Source of the DNA: Burkholderiales bacterium
GTDB taxonomy: Bacteria > Pseudomonadota > Gammaproteobacteria > Burkholderiales > Burkholderiaceae_D
Direction of reading: 5' to 3'
Length of the DNA: 64,000 bases
Assembly (NCBI GenBank): GCA_016177875.1
Contig: JACOUL010000034.1
Coordinates: forward strand, 1 to 64,000
In this document: one piece after another, positions 34,824 to 48,942 of the stretch
Numbering within the stretch: position 1 is the first letter of the stretch
Layout: each line of letters starts with the position of its first letter
Position numbers and translations under genes: made by a program
The notes under the pieces: generated by a model
Databases searched by the model: none
Told to the model about the DNA's origin: nothing
What the model saw: the letters and a program-made list of their open reading frames with translations, nothing else

Positions 34824-35786
34824 ATGAAAATTGCCGTTATTGACGATTATCAAGATTCTGTGCGGCATCTTGAATGCTTCTCTTTATTGGACGGGCATGA
34901 GGTCAAAGTGTTCACGAATTCGGCGCGCGGCATCGGCCAATTGGCCATCCGCCTGGCGCCGTTTGATGTCTTGGTTCTAATTCGCGAACGCACCCGCATT
35001 ACGCGTCCCTTGCTGACCAAATTGCCGAATTTGAAATTGATTGCGCAAACCGGAAAGGTCGGCCCGCATATCGATTTAGCTGCGGCGGCGGAACGGAACA
35101 TCGTCGTCACCGAAGGCCTTGGCGATCCGGTGGCGCCGGCCGAATTAACCTGGGCATTAATCATGGCGGCCCGCCGAAAAATCACTCAATACGCAGCATA
35201 CTTAAAAGAAGGTTTGTGGCAAACCTCCTCATTAGCTCCCCAACATAATGCGCTGGGTCGCCGCTTATATGGCCAAACCTTGGGAATTTGGGGATTCGGT
35301 AAAATTGGTCGACTCGTCGCCGGTTACGGCAAGGCGTTTGGCATGCGTGTCGTCGTGTGGGGCAGCGACACCAGCCGTGCCGAAGCGACACGCCACGGAT
35401 ATGAAACCGCGACATCCAAGGCAAGTTTTCTTTCGGAGTGCGATATCGTCTCACTTCATCTTCGACTGAACGACGCCAACCGCGGCCACGTTACCGCGGC
35501 CGACCTTGGGCACATGAAACCGGATTCGCTGCTGGTCAATACCAGCCGGGCAGAATTGATCGAAACGGGCGCATTGGAAGCGGCGCTGCAGTCGGGACGA
35601 CCGGGCGCCGCAGCGTTCGATGTGTTCGAGTCCGAACCGCTGCCGCCGCAATCGCCGTTACTGCGTATGGAAAACGTGCTGGCTACGCCGCACATCGGAT
35701 TTGTGGAAAAGGAAAGCTACGAGCTGTACTTTCGCGCCGCCTTTCAAAGCATCGTCCAATTTGCCGAAAATGCGAAGAACCGATAA
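34824..35786 (+). CDS. D-2-hydroxyacid dehydrogenase family protein
   Basis: The 320-residue NAD-dependent oxidoreductase is related to phosphoglycerate dehydrogenase. The nucleotide-binding motif GIWGFGKIGRLVAGYG is at about residue 155; the catalytic set is NTSRAELI (Arg), FDVFESEPLP (Glu) and TPHIGFV (His). The substrate among 2-hydroxyacids is not predictable. ATG 34824 starts MKIAVIDDYQDSV; a TTG four codons earlier is also possible. It is divergent from pckG and may share its control region. Confidence 0.85.
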   Translation: MKIAVIDDYQDSVRHLECFSLLDGHEVKVFTNSARGIGQLAIRLAPFDVLVLIRERTRITRPLLTKLPNLKLIAQTGKVGPHIDLAAAAERNIVVTEGLGDPVAPAELTWALIMAARRKITQYAAYLKEGLWQTSSLAPQHNALGRRLYGQTLGIWGFGKIGRLVAGYGKAFGMRVVVWGSDTSRAEATRHGYETATSKASFLSECDIVSLHLRLNDANRGHVTAADLGHMKPDSLLVNTSRAELIETGALEAALQSGRPGAAAFDVFESEPLPPQSPLLRMENVLATPHIGFVEKESYELYFRAAFQSIVQFAENAKNR

Positions 35787-35909
35787 ACGCAGGCCTAGCA
35801 AAAAATAACGTCAACGGAACGATGGACGAAATTGCATTTGCGATTGAAGATGGCAACGGAACATATGGAATGAAAATCCGCCGGCGTAACCGGCGATACG
35901 CAGCCGCGG

Positions 35910-36668
35910 TCAACGAGCGGCATCGGTCGGCGTGCCGCTATACAGCGTTTTCATGCCCGGCATGATCAATGCCGTCGAACCGCTCCACATGCGCGTCCAG
36001 CCTGGCGGCCATGGCAATGCCGGTCCTTTATATTCCGGCACGCTGCGACGTACGGGAATGACGGGCAATGACGCCGGCGGCGAACCGTCGCGGCTGTCCC
36101 AGCCAAGCGTGAAGGAATAATTGGGCAGTAGTGCCTGGCACACTTTGTCGAACCAGATCGTGTGGTCTTCGTCGCGTCCCAAGGCTTGCGCCAATCCATG
36201 CGGGTCGAATTTCGCCAGCGCGTGCACCAGTTCTTGACTGCTTGCGCCCGGTGCATCGCCCCACCCCATCACCGGATTGAAGTTGTAGTCGCAACCCGAA
36301 CCGTACCAACCTTCGCGCCACGGCCGTTGCATCCAATTGCGCTGGCCGGCAAACAAATGCCAGCGCCAATGCAAGCCGGACGGTTTCGGCCAGCTGTATA
36401 AATACAGACGCTGATAACCGGCGCGATGCAATTCACGCACCATCGCCATCAAGCGCGCATGCGGCATGCGATCAGGCGGCGCGCGGCGAAATAAAATCGG
36501 TTCGCCGTCGGCATACTGCACTTCATCGGATGACAAATTCAAATCGAGCGTACGCACTTCACTGCCGAAGCGCGCAGATATCCATCCGGTCAAAAGATTG
36601 ATGGATGTGATCACGCCATAGCCGCGATGACGGTGAAAAATAACAGTGCCGGGTGCGATCGATTTCAT
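35910..36668 (-). CDS. Unknown 252-residue protein with SH3/KOW-like N-terminus
   Basis: I do not recognise a named family. Residues 1-45 (GTVIFHRHRGYGVITSINLL, then GWISARFGSEVR) look like a small beta-barrel of the KOW/CarD type. The rest is rich in Trp, Pro and Gly, including YLYSWPKPSGLHWRWHLFAG and DYNFNPVMGWGDAPGASSQE. No signal peptide or membrane helix is present. ATG 36668 is chosen because the longer reading to 36728 runs through the REP-like hairpin. The 123-base gap between this gene and the dehydrogenase gene (35787-35909) shows nothing. Confidence 0.6.
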   Translation of the reverse strand: MKSIAPGTVIFHRHRGYGVITSINLLTGWISARFGSEVRTLDLNLSSDEVQYADGEPILFRRAPPDRMPHARLMAMVRELHRAGYQRLYLYSWPKPSGLHWRWHLFAGQRNWMQRPWREGWYGSGCDYNFNPVMGWGDAPGASSQELVHALAKFDPHGLAQALGRDEDHTIWFDKVCQALLPNYSFTLGWDSRDGSPPASLPVIPVRRSVPEYKGPALPWPPGWTRMWSGSTALIMPGMKTLYSGTPTDAAR

Positions 36669-36686
36669 CTGATGAATTTTAGAAAA

Positions 36687-36726
36687 TTGCGGGACAGTGC
36701 TAGGCGCAGCCTGCTCTGTCCTCAAC
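36687..36726. repeat. REP-like hairpin repeat, copy 2
   Basis: Same 40-base unit as at 11901-11940: outer GGACAG/CTGTCC arms and identical flanks TTGCGG and CTCAAC, with an inner AGGC-GCA-GCCT stem-loop. It lies 19 bases upstream of the unknown gene at 35910-36668. The 199-base stretch from here to the asparaginase gene shows nothing else. Confidence 0.7.
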
Positions 36727-36925
36727 ATTAATTCAGCTGGAGTCTAGTGTAGCGGGATTGAAGAAATTGTGAAGCCCATCGCATCGCAATGTGCAATTCG
36801 GACACAGTTGAATCTGACCAAGCTATTGTGAAAATAGTTCGACACTTCGGCAAATTTAAGCGTCTTGGTTGCCATCTTGGCATGACTGCGCGATGATGGC
36901 GTTTTCGCACCTTTGTTCCGATGCC

Positions 36926-37411
36926 ATGACCCTACGCATCCTCGCTGCCGGCGGCACCTTCGATAAGCATTACGATGCAATCGCCGGACAGCTCGGCTTT
37001 GCCGACAGCCACTTGCCCGACGTGATCAAGCGCGCGCGGCTCACTTTGCCGACTGAATTGGAAGTGCTGCCGCTGCTCGACTCTCTGGATATGCAAGATG
37101 CCGACCGCCAGCGTATTCTCGCCGCGTGCCGCGTAGCGAATGAAGCCGCCATTGTAGTCATTCACGGCACAGACACGATGTGCGAAACGGCACATGTGCT
37201 CGGTAACGCCGCGCTGGCAAAAACGATCGTGCTGACCGGCGCGATGATCCCGTACGAAATTACCGGTTCGGATGCTTTGTTCAATTTCGGTTTTGCCTGC
37301 GGCGTCGCACAAACTCTGCCGCATGGCGTCTATGTCGCCATGAACGGCAAAGTGTTCGCGTGGGACCAGGTGCAAAAAAATCGCGCGGCAGGCGTGTTCG
37401 AACCCCATTAG
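36926..37411 (+). CDS. Short asparaginase-family protein (N-terminal domain only)
   Basis: This 161-residue protein starts MTLRILAAGGTFDKHYDAIA, carrying the first catalytic threonine motif (GGTFDK). VIHGTDTMCETAHVLG supplies the second Thr-Asp pair, and KTIVLTGAMIPYEITGSDA follows. Classical L-asparaginases have about 330 residues with a C-terminal domain contributing to the dimer interface; here only the N-terminal domain is encoded. Single-domain relatives are known in Proteobacteria, so this is a family form, not necessarily a truncation. It ends overlapping the convergent AbrB-type gene by 4 bases. Confidence 0.8.
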   Translation: MTLRILAAGGTFDKHYDAIAGQLGFADSHLPDVIKRARLTLPTELEVLPLLDSLDMQDADRQRILAACRVANEAAIVVIHGTDTMCETAHVLGNAALAKTIVLTGAMIPYEITGSDALFNFGFACGVAQTLPHGVYVAMNGKVFAWDQVQKNRAAGVFEPH

Positions 37412-38538
37412 CGCGCGGATGAGCGCCTTCTTAAACGGCTCGCAAGTCGATATGCCGGTCCGATCGTCAGCACCAAGGCTGCCATGCGCGTGACATGAAA
37501 CGCCGTCACGATCGGCACGCCCAACTGCAAAGTTTTTGCGGTCAGACTCATTTCGGCAATTCCGCCGGGCGACGTAGAAAGAATTGCTGTCGCCGGGTGA
37601 ATGCCGCTTACATTCGCCACCCCTAAACCGAATGCGATGCCGGCGACAATGGCGAGCAATCCGCACACGGCCACGCTTCCTAAATATCGCGGCGCGGCAC
37701 GCAAGAACTCGGGAGTGAATCGCGTCCCCAAAGAAATGCCGATAAAGAGTTGGCCGAGATGCACCAGCCAGTCAGGCATGGCGGACCAATCGACGCCGTT
37801 TGCGGTCAGCGCGATACTGACCAGCAGCGGTCCGATCACCCAGGCATTGGGCCATTTCAATTTCAACAGGAACCATGCAGCCGCACTGGTGGCGCCGGTC
37901 AGCAGCAACAAACCGCCGTAGTCGACGATACGTGCGCCTGGGACATAGGGGTCGAGACCGTGCACTCCCCAAAATTGAAAGCCGAACGGAATGATGGCCA
38001 CCACCAGCATGATGCGTAAGCTATGCGCCGCGGCGACCCGGTCGACCGCTGCGCCATGGCGTTCGCCTTGATTCGCCATTTCGGACGCACCGCCGATGGC
38101 CATGGCAAAAAAAGCCGTGGTCTTATCGACGCCCGACAGGCGATGCAACAGCCAAGCACATAGCGCTCCCAACAACAAAGCAAATACGACGGCAGCGACG
38201 ATGAAGCCGACGTAAGCACCGAGCACCTTCAACACGGGGGGAGTGAAATAAAGCCCGAGCGTCGTGCCGATCACCCATTGCCCCGCCTGCCGCAACGGCA
38301 TCGGGCACTGCAAGGCACCGCCTGCGACGCACACGATCGCGGTAGCAAACAAAGGACCGATCATCCACGGCAAAGGGGTGCGCAGCCAGGTGCATAACAC
38401 GGCGGCGATCCAGCCGAGCGCCAGCGTAATCAGCACCGCTCTCAGCGAAGGAAACGAAAAATGAGAAACGCTACTCGAAGACAAGATAGTGAGAAGCAAA
38501 GCGATATTCCAACAGAGGCAGTGTAGCGTGGAACGCAT
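37408..38538 (-). CDS. AbrB-family (AbrB duplication) membrane protein
   Basis: The protein has about 376 residues and ten or so hydrophobic helices in two related halves (RTPLPWMIGPLFATAIVCVA and LKWPNAWVIGPLLVSIALTA), the hallmark of the PF05145 AbrB duplication family. Conserved GGASEMA and SPGGIAEMS occur once in each half. Family members are putative ammonia-monooxygenase-regulator or transport proteins; actual function is unknown. The start at 38538 is chosen over 38544 only by position. Confidence 0.82.
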   Translation of the reverse strand: MRSTLHCLCWNIALLLTILSSSSVSHFSFPSLRAVLITLALGWIAAVLCTWLRTPLPWMIGPLFATAIVCVAGGALQCPMPLRQAGQWVIGTTLGLYFTPPVLKVLGAYVGFIVAAVVFALLLGALCAWLLHRLSGVDKTTAFFAMAIGGASEMANQGERHGAAVDRVAAAHSLRIMLVVAIIPFGFQFWGVHGLDPYVPGARIVDYGGLLLLTGATSAAAWFLLKLKWPNAWVIGPLLVSIALTANGVDWSAMPDWLVHLGQLFIGISLGTRFTPEFLRAAPRYLGSVAVCGLLAIVAGIAFGLGVANVSGIHPATAILSTSPGGIAEMSLTAKTLQLGVPIVTAFHVTRMAALVLTIGPAYRLASRLRRRSSAR

Positions 38539-38675
38539 GTCCAAGGGACAATAAATTCAAGCCCGCCACACAAGCGCTCTTGCGCCACTGCAAAGAACGG
38601 TTGCATCCATCTGGCAAAAGCCTCTCAAACGCACCACCATGTTTACCACTCCTGCTTCACTTCCGAGGGATTTTC

Positions 38676-39626
38676 ATGAATCGCATACGAACCGTATTTT
38701 CCCGCTTTGCGGTGATATTTTTGATAGGCCTCGTTTCCGCTTGCGGCGGCGGCGATAGCGGATCAAGCGGCAGTTCATTGCAAGCCGGCCCAGGCTCGTC
38801 CGGCGCCGGCGAATTGAATGCGCCTCAAGCAAGCGGCAACACCGCTACCGATGGATTGAATTGGACGAACTTTCGCCGCCAGCAATTAGGCTTGAGCGTA
38901 TTGGCGCGCGCTCCGCGCATCGATGCCGCGGCGCAAGGCCATTCCGACTATCAACGTCTCAACAACGTGATCACGCATGAACAGGCGCAAGGCAAGCCGG
39001 GATTTACCGGGGTCAATTTATTGGATCGCCTCACGGCTGCCAATTATCACTTCACCCAAAATGCCTACGCATACGGTGAAGTGATTTCCGCAAGCGGCAA
39101 TGCCTCCGGCGCCAACGCATCCGAAGACTTGATCGCGGCCATTTACCATCGTTTCGTGATGTTCGAGCCGCGCTTTCGCGAAGCGGGTGCGGGAGCGGCG
39201 ACAGGCAGCAGCGGCTACACATATTTCACCCTGAACTTAGCGGCCGATGGTTTAGGGCAAGGATTGGCGCGCGGTCAATTCGTTGTGTATCCGGCCGATG
39301 GCCAAAGCAATCTACCCGTCAATTTCTTTAGTGATAATGAAACGCCGGATCCGGTCCCGGATCGAAATGAAGTCGGCTATCCGGTCAGCGTGCATGCCAA
39401 CGTCGACGCAGAAGTCGTCGCGGGAAATTTCACCATTCGCCCCCGGGGCGGGGACGTATTGGCAGTCAGACGTTTAACGCGCGGCGAAGATGCCAACACA
39501 CCGCGTTCCGTGGCGGCCATCGTTCCGCTTGCACCTCTACGCCCGGGCACAACTTACGATGTCCAATTTACCGGCGCAGTCGATGGTATTTCGGCAACGC
39601 GAAACTGGTCTTTTACAACGCGCTAA
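38676..39626 (+). CDS. CAP (SCP/PR1-like) domain lipoprotein
   Basis: The 316-residue protein has a signal ending in the lipobox LVSACGGGD and a Ser/Gly-rich spacer. The CAP domain (about residues 60-200) contains NFRRQQLGLSVLARAPRIDA, AAQGHSDYQ and the THEQAQGKPGFTG motif, with YHRFVMFEPRFREAGAG further on. The C-terminal 100 residues form a separate Ig-like beta domain (VSVHANVDAEVVAGNFTIRP). Bacterial CAP proteins are secreted with unclear function. GAGGGA precedes the ATG. Confidence 0.82.
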   Translation: MNRIRTVFSRFAVIFLIGLVSACGGGDSGSSGSSLQAGPGSSGAGELNAPQASGNTATDGLNWTNFRRQQLGLSVLARAPRIDAAAQGHSDYQRLNNVITHEQAQGKPGFTGVNLLDRLTAANYHFTQNAYAYGEVISASGNASGANASEDLIAAIYHRFVMFEPRFREAGAGAATGSSGYTYFTLNLAADGLGQGLARGQFVVYPADGQSNLPVNFFSDNETPDPVPDRNEVGYPVSVHANVDAEVVAGNFTIRPRGGDVLAVRRLTRGEDANTPRSVAAIVPLAPLRPGTTYDVQFTGAVDGISATRNWSFTTR

Positions 39627-39759
39627 CATCTTGCCCTTTTTGCAAATAAATATCGTTTGTACGTCTGTCGTATGCCGCTAACAATCTCATCACAATTCCT
39701 GCGAGAAAGGCCATCCCTTGGGCTAGAATAATTCGATAACAAAAAACAAGGGCGGCAGG

Positions 39760-42582
39760 ATGACTTCAGGGAAGGACTCTCCCTCGCACGAGTATCAAGA
39801 ATTACTCGCCGCTGCATTTGATGCGGCAGGCATGGGCGTATGCTTTGTCGATCAAGAGGGCGTATTTGTCCACGCCACCCAAGCGTTCTGCAATATGGTC
39901 GGCTACGAAAATGCCGACATCGTCGGCCAAAACTGGCTGAAGTTGACGCCGCCTTCTTGGCTTCCCAAGGCGGATCAATTCTTAAAGGGCCTATTCGAAG
40001 ATTCTTCGCGCGTGCAGGAAGAATGGCAAGTGCTGCGCAAGGATGGCTCAGTCTTCACCGCACTAGCTCGCTTTAAGCCCTTGACCGCAACCAATGGCTT
40101 GCGTCGCGTGGTCGTCATCTTGACCGACATCGATCACCGCAAGCAGGCAGAACAAGACTCGCTGCGCCGCTCCGAGGAGCATCACCGCATCATGGTCGAT
40201 AACTTGACCGAAGGCGTGATGGTGGCGCAAGAAGGCACCGTCGCCTTCGCCAATCCGCGCCTGCTTCTCTGGACCGGCTATGAACGCGAATCGCCGATCG
40301 GCATGCCGTTTACCCAATTCCTCCATCCGAATGACCGCGACATGGTGTTCGATCGGCATATCCGGCGCTTGCGCGGGGAAAACGTTGAACAGCACTATCC
40401 GATCCGGTTGATCAACCGTCACACCGGCGCGCTCTTGTGGGCGGAACTGTCCGCCGTGGTCATTGATTGGGAGGGCAAGCCGGCAACGCTTTGCTTCATC
40501 AACGACATTACCCACCGCAAGGAATTGGAAGACCGCTTGAAGCAAAGCCTGGCGGAACGCGACACCATACTGGAACATTCCATTCTCGGCATGACTTTTC
40601 TGAATGCCGAAGGGCGGGTGAATTGGGCCAACAACGCGATGTTCCAAATTTTCGGGGTCGATCGATTCGAGCCGATGGGGAAATCGCTGGAGCCGTATTA
40701 CCCTTCACGCGAAGCCTATTTAAAAGTCGGCGCCGAAGTAGCGCAAGCCGTGTCATGCGGTCAAACGTTTGAGACTGAATTGCAAATGCGCCGCGCCGAC
40801 GGCAACCTATTTTGGGCATACCTCTCCGGCCGCGCCGTCAATCCAAACAATCTGTCGCAAGGCACGGTATGGGTGATCATGGACATCACCAAGCGCCGCC
40901 AACTCGAATCCGATCAGGCGCATTATCAGCAAGTGGTCAATAACGTTACCGAGTCCATCGTCGTGGTGCAGGATGGCAAAATCGTGTTCGCCAACCCGCG
41001 CGTGCAGTTATTGACCGGCTTAACCGAAGAGCAGCTGTACACATTGCCATTCGTGACGGCGATTCACCCGGAAGACCGCGACATGGTGATCGATCGCCAT
41101 GTCCGCCGCTTAAAAGGCGAGAAGGTCGAGCAGTATTATCAATTTCGCGTCATCAACCAGGAAACCTGCGAATTCTCGTGGGTGGAATTATCGGCTGTGA
41201 TGATCGATTGGGAAGGTAGGCCGGCCACGCTCTCCTTCATGAGCGACGTCACCGAGCGTCGAAAACTAGAAGAGAGTCTGCGCGAGAGCACACTCGAACG
41301 TGCCCGCCTGGAAAAGCTGCAAATTCAAAATGAATTAAAAGAAGCGGAAATGGCGCGTCGCCATGCCGAAGAAACCACGCAAGCCAAGTCGCTGTTCTTG
41401 GCCAATATGAGTCATGAAATTCGTACGCCGATGAATGCCATTATCGGCATGGCGCATTTAGCATTACGCACCGACCTCGATGCACGTCAGCGCGACTATG
41501 TGGAAAAAATTCAGCAATCCGGTCAGCATTTGCTCGGCATCATCAACGATATTCTCGACTTTTCCAAGATCGAAGCCGGCAAACTCACCATGGAGAATGT
41601 CGACTTCAGTCTCGATGAAGTGCTCGCCAATATCGCCACCTTAACCGGCGGTCGAGCACATGAAAAAGGACTGGAATATTTGTTTCAGGTGCCGCCTGCC
41701 ATTCCGCGCCGCTTGATAGGCGACCCCCTGCGTCTGGGACAGGTGCTGGTCAATTTGATCAACAATGCCATCAAGTTTACCGAGTCCGGCAAGATCCATA
41801 TCTCCTGCCGCCAGCTGGATACCTCTTACGATCGCATTCAGCTCGAATTTTCCGTGCGCGACACCGGCATCGGCATGACGCCGGAACAATCCGCGCGACT
41901 ATTCCGCGCCTTTTCGCAAGCCGACGAATCCACCACCCGCAAGTACGGCGGCACCGGCCTGGGCTTGTCGATATCGAAAGGCATGGTCGAACTCATGGGC
42001 GGGAGGATCTGGCTTGACAGCGAAGTAGGGCACGGCACCAATGTGCACTTTACCGCCTGGTTTGGCGTGGGCAAGGCGGCGCCTACCGCCGAACGGGTAC
42101 GCGGCAAGACCGCCGGCATTCGCTTCGCCGATCTGCGCGTGCTATTGGTGGAAGACAATCAAATTAACCAGCAAATCGCTCTCGAATTGATGGAAGCTGC
42201 GGGCATCATCGTGCATGTGGCCGACAATGGCCGCATTGCGGTTGATGCCTTGCAAGCGGTCGGTCCCGGACATTACGGCATGGTCTTCATGGATGTGCAA
42301 ATGCCGGAGATGGATGGCCATGAAGCCACGCGCCGCATCCGCGCCGATGCCCGCTTTGCCGACTTGCCTATCGTCGCCATGACCGCGCATGCCATGACGG
42401 AAGAGCGCGATCGCTGCTTAGCCTCCGGCATGAACCCATCGCCCGTTGGTGCGCCAAGTATGTCGATGAAAGCGCGCCATTGCCGGAGACCTATGTCGCC
42501 GCGCCTCCCTCGGAATGGGAACGCGAGCGCGAATTGGCTGCCGCGGGTATCAATGTCAATGACGGCTTGTCGCGCACCTTAG
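39760..42582 (+). CDS. Hybrid histidine kinase 1 (four PAS, HisKA, HATPase, receiver), frameshifted
   Basis: The 940-residue reading has no transmembrane helix. Four PAS domains span about residues 15-510; the second and fourth are near-duplicates ([20 protein letters not shown] and [20 protein letters not shown]). HisKA has the phosphoacceptor in [20 protein letters not shown] (about 551), HATPase shows GGTGLGLS, and a receiver begins [14 protein letters not shown] with Asp in [11 protein letters not shown]. At 42435, after SGMN, the normal receiver end (with its KP motif) is missing and the frame shifts, so the last 49 residues are out of frame and the HPt domain follows in another frame. 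Kinase 2 follows on the same strand. Confidence 0.85.
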   Translation: MTSGKDSPSHEYQELLAAAFDAAGMGVCFVDQEGVFVHATQAFCNMVGYENADIVGQNWLKLTPPSWLPKADQFLKGLFEDSSRVQEEWQVLRKDGSVFTALARFKPLTATNGLRRVVVILTDIDHRKQAEQDSLRRSEEHHRIMVDNLTEGVMVAQEGTVAFANPRLLLWTGYERESPIGMPFTQFLHPNDRDMVFDRHIRRLRGENVEQHYPIRLINRHTGALLWAELSAVVIDWEGKPATLCFINDITHRKELEDRLKQSLAERDTILEHSILGMTFLNAEGRVNWANNAMFQIFGVDRFEPMGKSLEPYYPSREAYLKVGAEVAQAVSCGQTFETELQMRRADGNLFWAYLSGRAVNPNNLSQGTVWVIMDITKRRQLESDQAHYQQVVNNVTESIVVVQDGKIVFANPRVQLLTGLTEEQLYTLPFVTAIHPEDRDMVIDRHVRRLKGEKVEQYYQFRVINQETCEFSWVELSAVMIDWEGRPATLSFMSDVTERRKLEESLRESTLERARLEKLQIQNELKEAEMARRHAEETTQAKSLFLANMSHEIRTPMNAIIGMAHLALRTDLDARQRDYVEKIQQSGQHLLGIINDILDFSKIEAGKLTMENVDFSLDEVLANIATLTGGRAHEKGLEYLFQVPPAIPRRLIGDPLRLGQVLVNLINNAIKFTESGKIHISCRQLDTSYDRIQLEFSVRDTGIGMTPEQSARLFRAFSQADESTTRKYGGTGLGLSISKGMVELMGGRIWLDSEVGHGTNVHFTAWFGVGKAAPTAERVRGKTAGIRFADLRVLLVEDNQINQQIALELMEAAGIIVHVADNGRIAVDALQAVGPGHYGMVFMDVQMPEMDGHEATRRIRADARFADLPIVAMTAHAMTEERDRCLASGMNPSPVGAPSMSMKARHCRRPMSPRLPRNGNASANWLPRVSMSMTACRAP

Positions 42583-43145
42583 GCAATCGCGCGTTTTATT
42601 TACAGCTGCTGGAGCGGTTCCGCGACGACCAACGCGACACGATTCCGCGCATTCGCCATTCTCTGGGCGAAGAGGAAGATAGGCTGGTGGCCGAGCGACT
42701 CGCTCATACCTTAAAAGGGGTGGCCGGCCAGCTGGGCATTACAGCGATCCAAGAAATGGCGGAGCAAGTGGTGGCGAAAATCCGGCGCGGCGAAGATCAC
42801 CGCATGCTTGCGCCTTTGCTCGACCGTCTCGAATTGGACATGCGCACTTTGCATAAAGAGCTGGCGCGTATTATTCCTACGCAAGTGATGCCGGAGCCGG
42901 AAAATTTATCGCCGGAGCAAATGGATCATGAAGCGACGCGCGCAATCATCAAACGCATTGCATATCTGCTGCGTCAATATGACGGTGATGCGATCGATCT
43001 ATTGAGCACGTCCAATGCACTCTTGGCAGCATCTTTGGGCAGCGCGGCGCATCAGCGCATTGCGCGCGCAGCGCGCCAATTCGATTTCGATGCCGCGCTT
43101 GCCGCTTTGACTGCCGGTGCCGAAGAAGCCGGCTTTGATCTTTAA
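42436..43145 (+). pseudogene. HPt-domain 3' part of hybrid kinase 1, out of frame with the kinase
   Basis: From 42438 the frame reads [20 protein letters not shown] and continues into an HPt domain with ERLAHTLKGVAGQLG (phosphotransfer histidine) and a helical tail ending EEAGFDL. This is the continuation expected after the receiver in kinase 2, so both pieces were one protein. A TTG at 42480 could start a 221-residue separate HPt protein. The break lies exactly at the end of the 141-bp segment shared with kinase 2. Confidence 0.75.
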
Positions 43146-43175
43146 CGGCCGACATCAAGCGAACAAGAACCGATC

Positions 43176-47360
<4,185 letters not shown>

Positions 47361-47374
47361 TAGGGAGTGCCGGC

Positions 47375-48550
47375 ATGTTGATGAATGCGCCATACGATTC
47401 GAAAAAACAGACGATCCTCATCGTCGATGACACGCCGGATAATATTTCCTTGTTATCGGCACTGTTGAAAGACCACTACAAAATCAAGATCGCCACCAAT
47501 GGCGCAAAAGCATTACAAATCGCTGCCGCACAACCACAGCCGGATTTGATCCTGCTCGACGTCATGATGCCGGAGATGGATGGCTATGAAACCTGCGAAC
47601 GCTTAAAAGCCGATCGCGTCACCGAAGATATTCCGGTGATTTTCCTCACCGCCAAAAGCCAAGCGCAAGATGAAGAGACCGGTTTGAAACTCGGTGCGGT
47701 CGATTACATCAGCAAACCCATTAGCCCGCCGATCGTGATGGCCCGCGTCGCCACGCAACTGCACCTGCAACATGCGCGTCAATGCCTGAAAAACCAGAAC
47801 GAGCATTTGGAGCTCCTGGTGGTGGAACGCACCCATCAATTGGTGAAGATGCAGGACGCCACCATTTTGGCCATGGCATCCCTGGCCGAAACTCGCGACA
47901 ATGAAACCGGCAATCATATCCGCCGTACGCAAAACTATATTGTGGCCATCGCGCGCAAATTGCAAAGCCATCCGCGCTTTTCCGCCGTGCTGACCAATGA
48001 GAACATCGACTTGCTGTACAAGTCTGCGCCCTTGCACGACATTGGCAAAGTCGGCGTTCCGGATAGCATCCTGCTCAAACCGGGCAAGCTGGATGATGAA
48101 GAATTCGCGATCATGAAGCTGCACACGGTATACGGCCGCGACACCATCATGCTGGTGGAAAAATATTTGGGCGGCAGTAACGACTTCCTCACCTTTGCCC
48201 GCGAAATTGCTTACTCGCATCAAGAGAAATGGGACGGATCCGGCTACCCGCTCGGCTTGAAGGGCGATGACATTCCCGTCTCGGCGCGCCTGATGGCGAT
48301 TGCCGACGTGTACGACGCGCTCATTTCCAAGCGCGTTTACAAACCGGCATTCAGCCATGAAAAATCCATGGAAATCATGAAGAATGGTCGCGGCTTGCAT
48401 TTCGATCCCGATGTCTACGATGCATTCATGGAAATCGAACAAGAAGTATTGGCGATCGCCGAACGCTACAAAGACGATGAAGATGCGGAACCGCTTTTGG
48501 TGAAGCAAGATGCGATGATCAAAGCACGTAAGGCGCAACAGGAATTGTAA
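47375..48550 (+). CDS. Response regulator with HD-GYP phosphodiesterase domain (RpfG-like)
   Basis: In this 391-residue protein, receiver residues 1-130 have Asp in LLDVMMPEMDG (about residue 61) and the switch lysine in YISKPISPP. HD-GYP residues about 165-370 carry HDIGKVGVPD (about 221) and HQEKWDGSGYPLGL (about 282), the metal-binding and GYP motifs of active c-di-GMP phosphodiesterases. Output is probably c-di-GMP degradation in response to one of the two upstream hybrid kinases. Its stop overlaps the CheY-like start (TAATG). Confidence 0.9.
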   Translation: MLMNAPYDSKKQTILIVDDTPDNISLLSALLKDHYKIKIATNGAKALQIAAAQPQPDLILLDVMMPEMDGYETCERLKADRVTEDIPVIFLTAKSQAQDEETGLKLGAVDYISKPISPPIVMARVATQLHLQHARQCLKNQNEHLELLVVERTHQLVKMQDATILAMASLAETRDNETGNHIRRTQNYIVAIARKLQSHPRFSAVLTNENIDLLYKSAPLHDIGKVGVPDSILLKPGKLDDEEFAIMKLHTVYGRDTIMLVEKYLGGSNDFLTFAREIAYSHQEKWDGSGYPLGLKGDDIPVSARLMAIADVYDALISKRVYKPAFSHEKSMEIMKNGRGLHFDPDVYDAFMEIEQEVLAIAERYKDDEDAEPLLVKQDAMIKARKAQQEL

Positions 48551-48936
48551 TGGGTCTCAGGAAGCGCAAGGTCCTCATCATTGACGACAACGAGGTGTCG
48601 CGGTCTATGCTGCGCCATATCTTGAACAGTGATCAGAAATACCAAGTGATCGGACTTGCCGGCAACGGCTCGCTTGGTTTGCAAATGATAGGGCGGCTGC
48701 TTCCCGACATCGTTTGTTTGGATGTGGTCATGAATGGCATCGATGGCTTGGAAGTGCTCACTCAAATTAAACAGACCTGGCCGGGAACGACAGTCCTGAT
48801 GGTTACCGGCAGCAAAGATGCGGAGACCGTTAAAAACGCCCAGCAGAATGGCGCCGACGGCTACATCGTCAAACCCTTCAATCCCGCCACATTGCTGGCT
48901 GCAGTGGAACAAGCCCTGATTCGCGTGCGCGCCTAA
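48550..48936 (+). CDS. CheY-like single-domain response regulator
   Basis: This 128-residue receiver domain alone has DDNEVSRSML (acidic pair), Asp in CLDVVMNGIDG, MVTGSKD and the switch lysine in YIVKPFNP. No output domain is present. It is translationally coupled to the HD-GYP gene by TAATG, so it probably relays or buffers phosphate in the same pathway. Confidence 0.88.
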   Translation: MGLRKRKVLIIDDNEVSRSMLRHILNSDQKYQVIGLAGNGSLGLQMIGRLLPDIVCLDVVMNGIDGLEVLTQIKQTWPGTTVLMVTGSKDAETVKNAQQNGADGYIVKPFNPATLLAAVEQALIRVRA

Positions 48937-48942
48937 ACGCGC

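Noticed and set aside
37390..37410. tRNA T-loop-like sequence GTTCGAACCCC
   Set aside because: It lies inside the asparaginase coding sequence (GVFEPH) and no acceptor or anticodon arms can be drawn.
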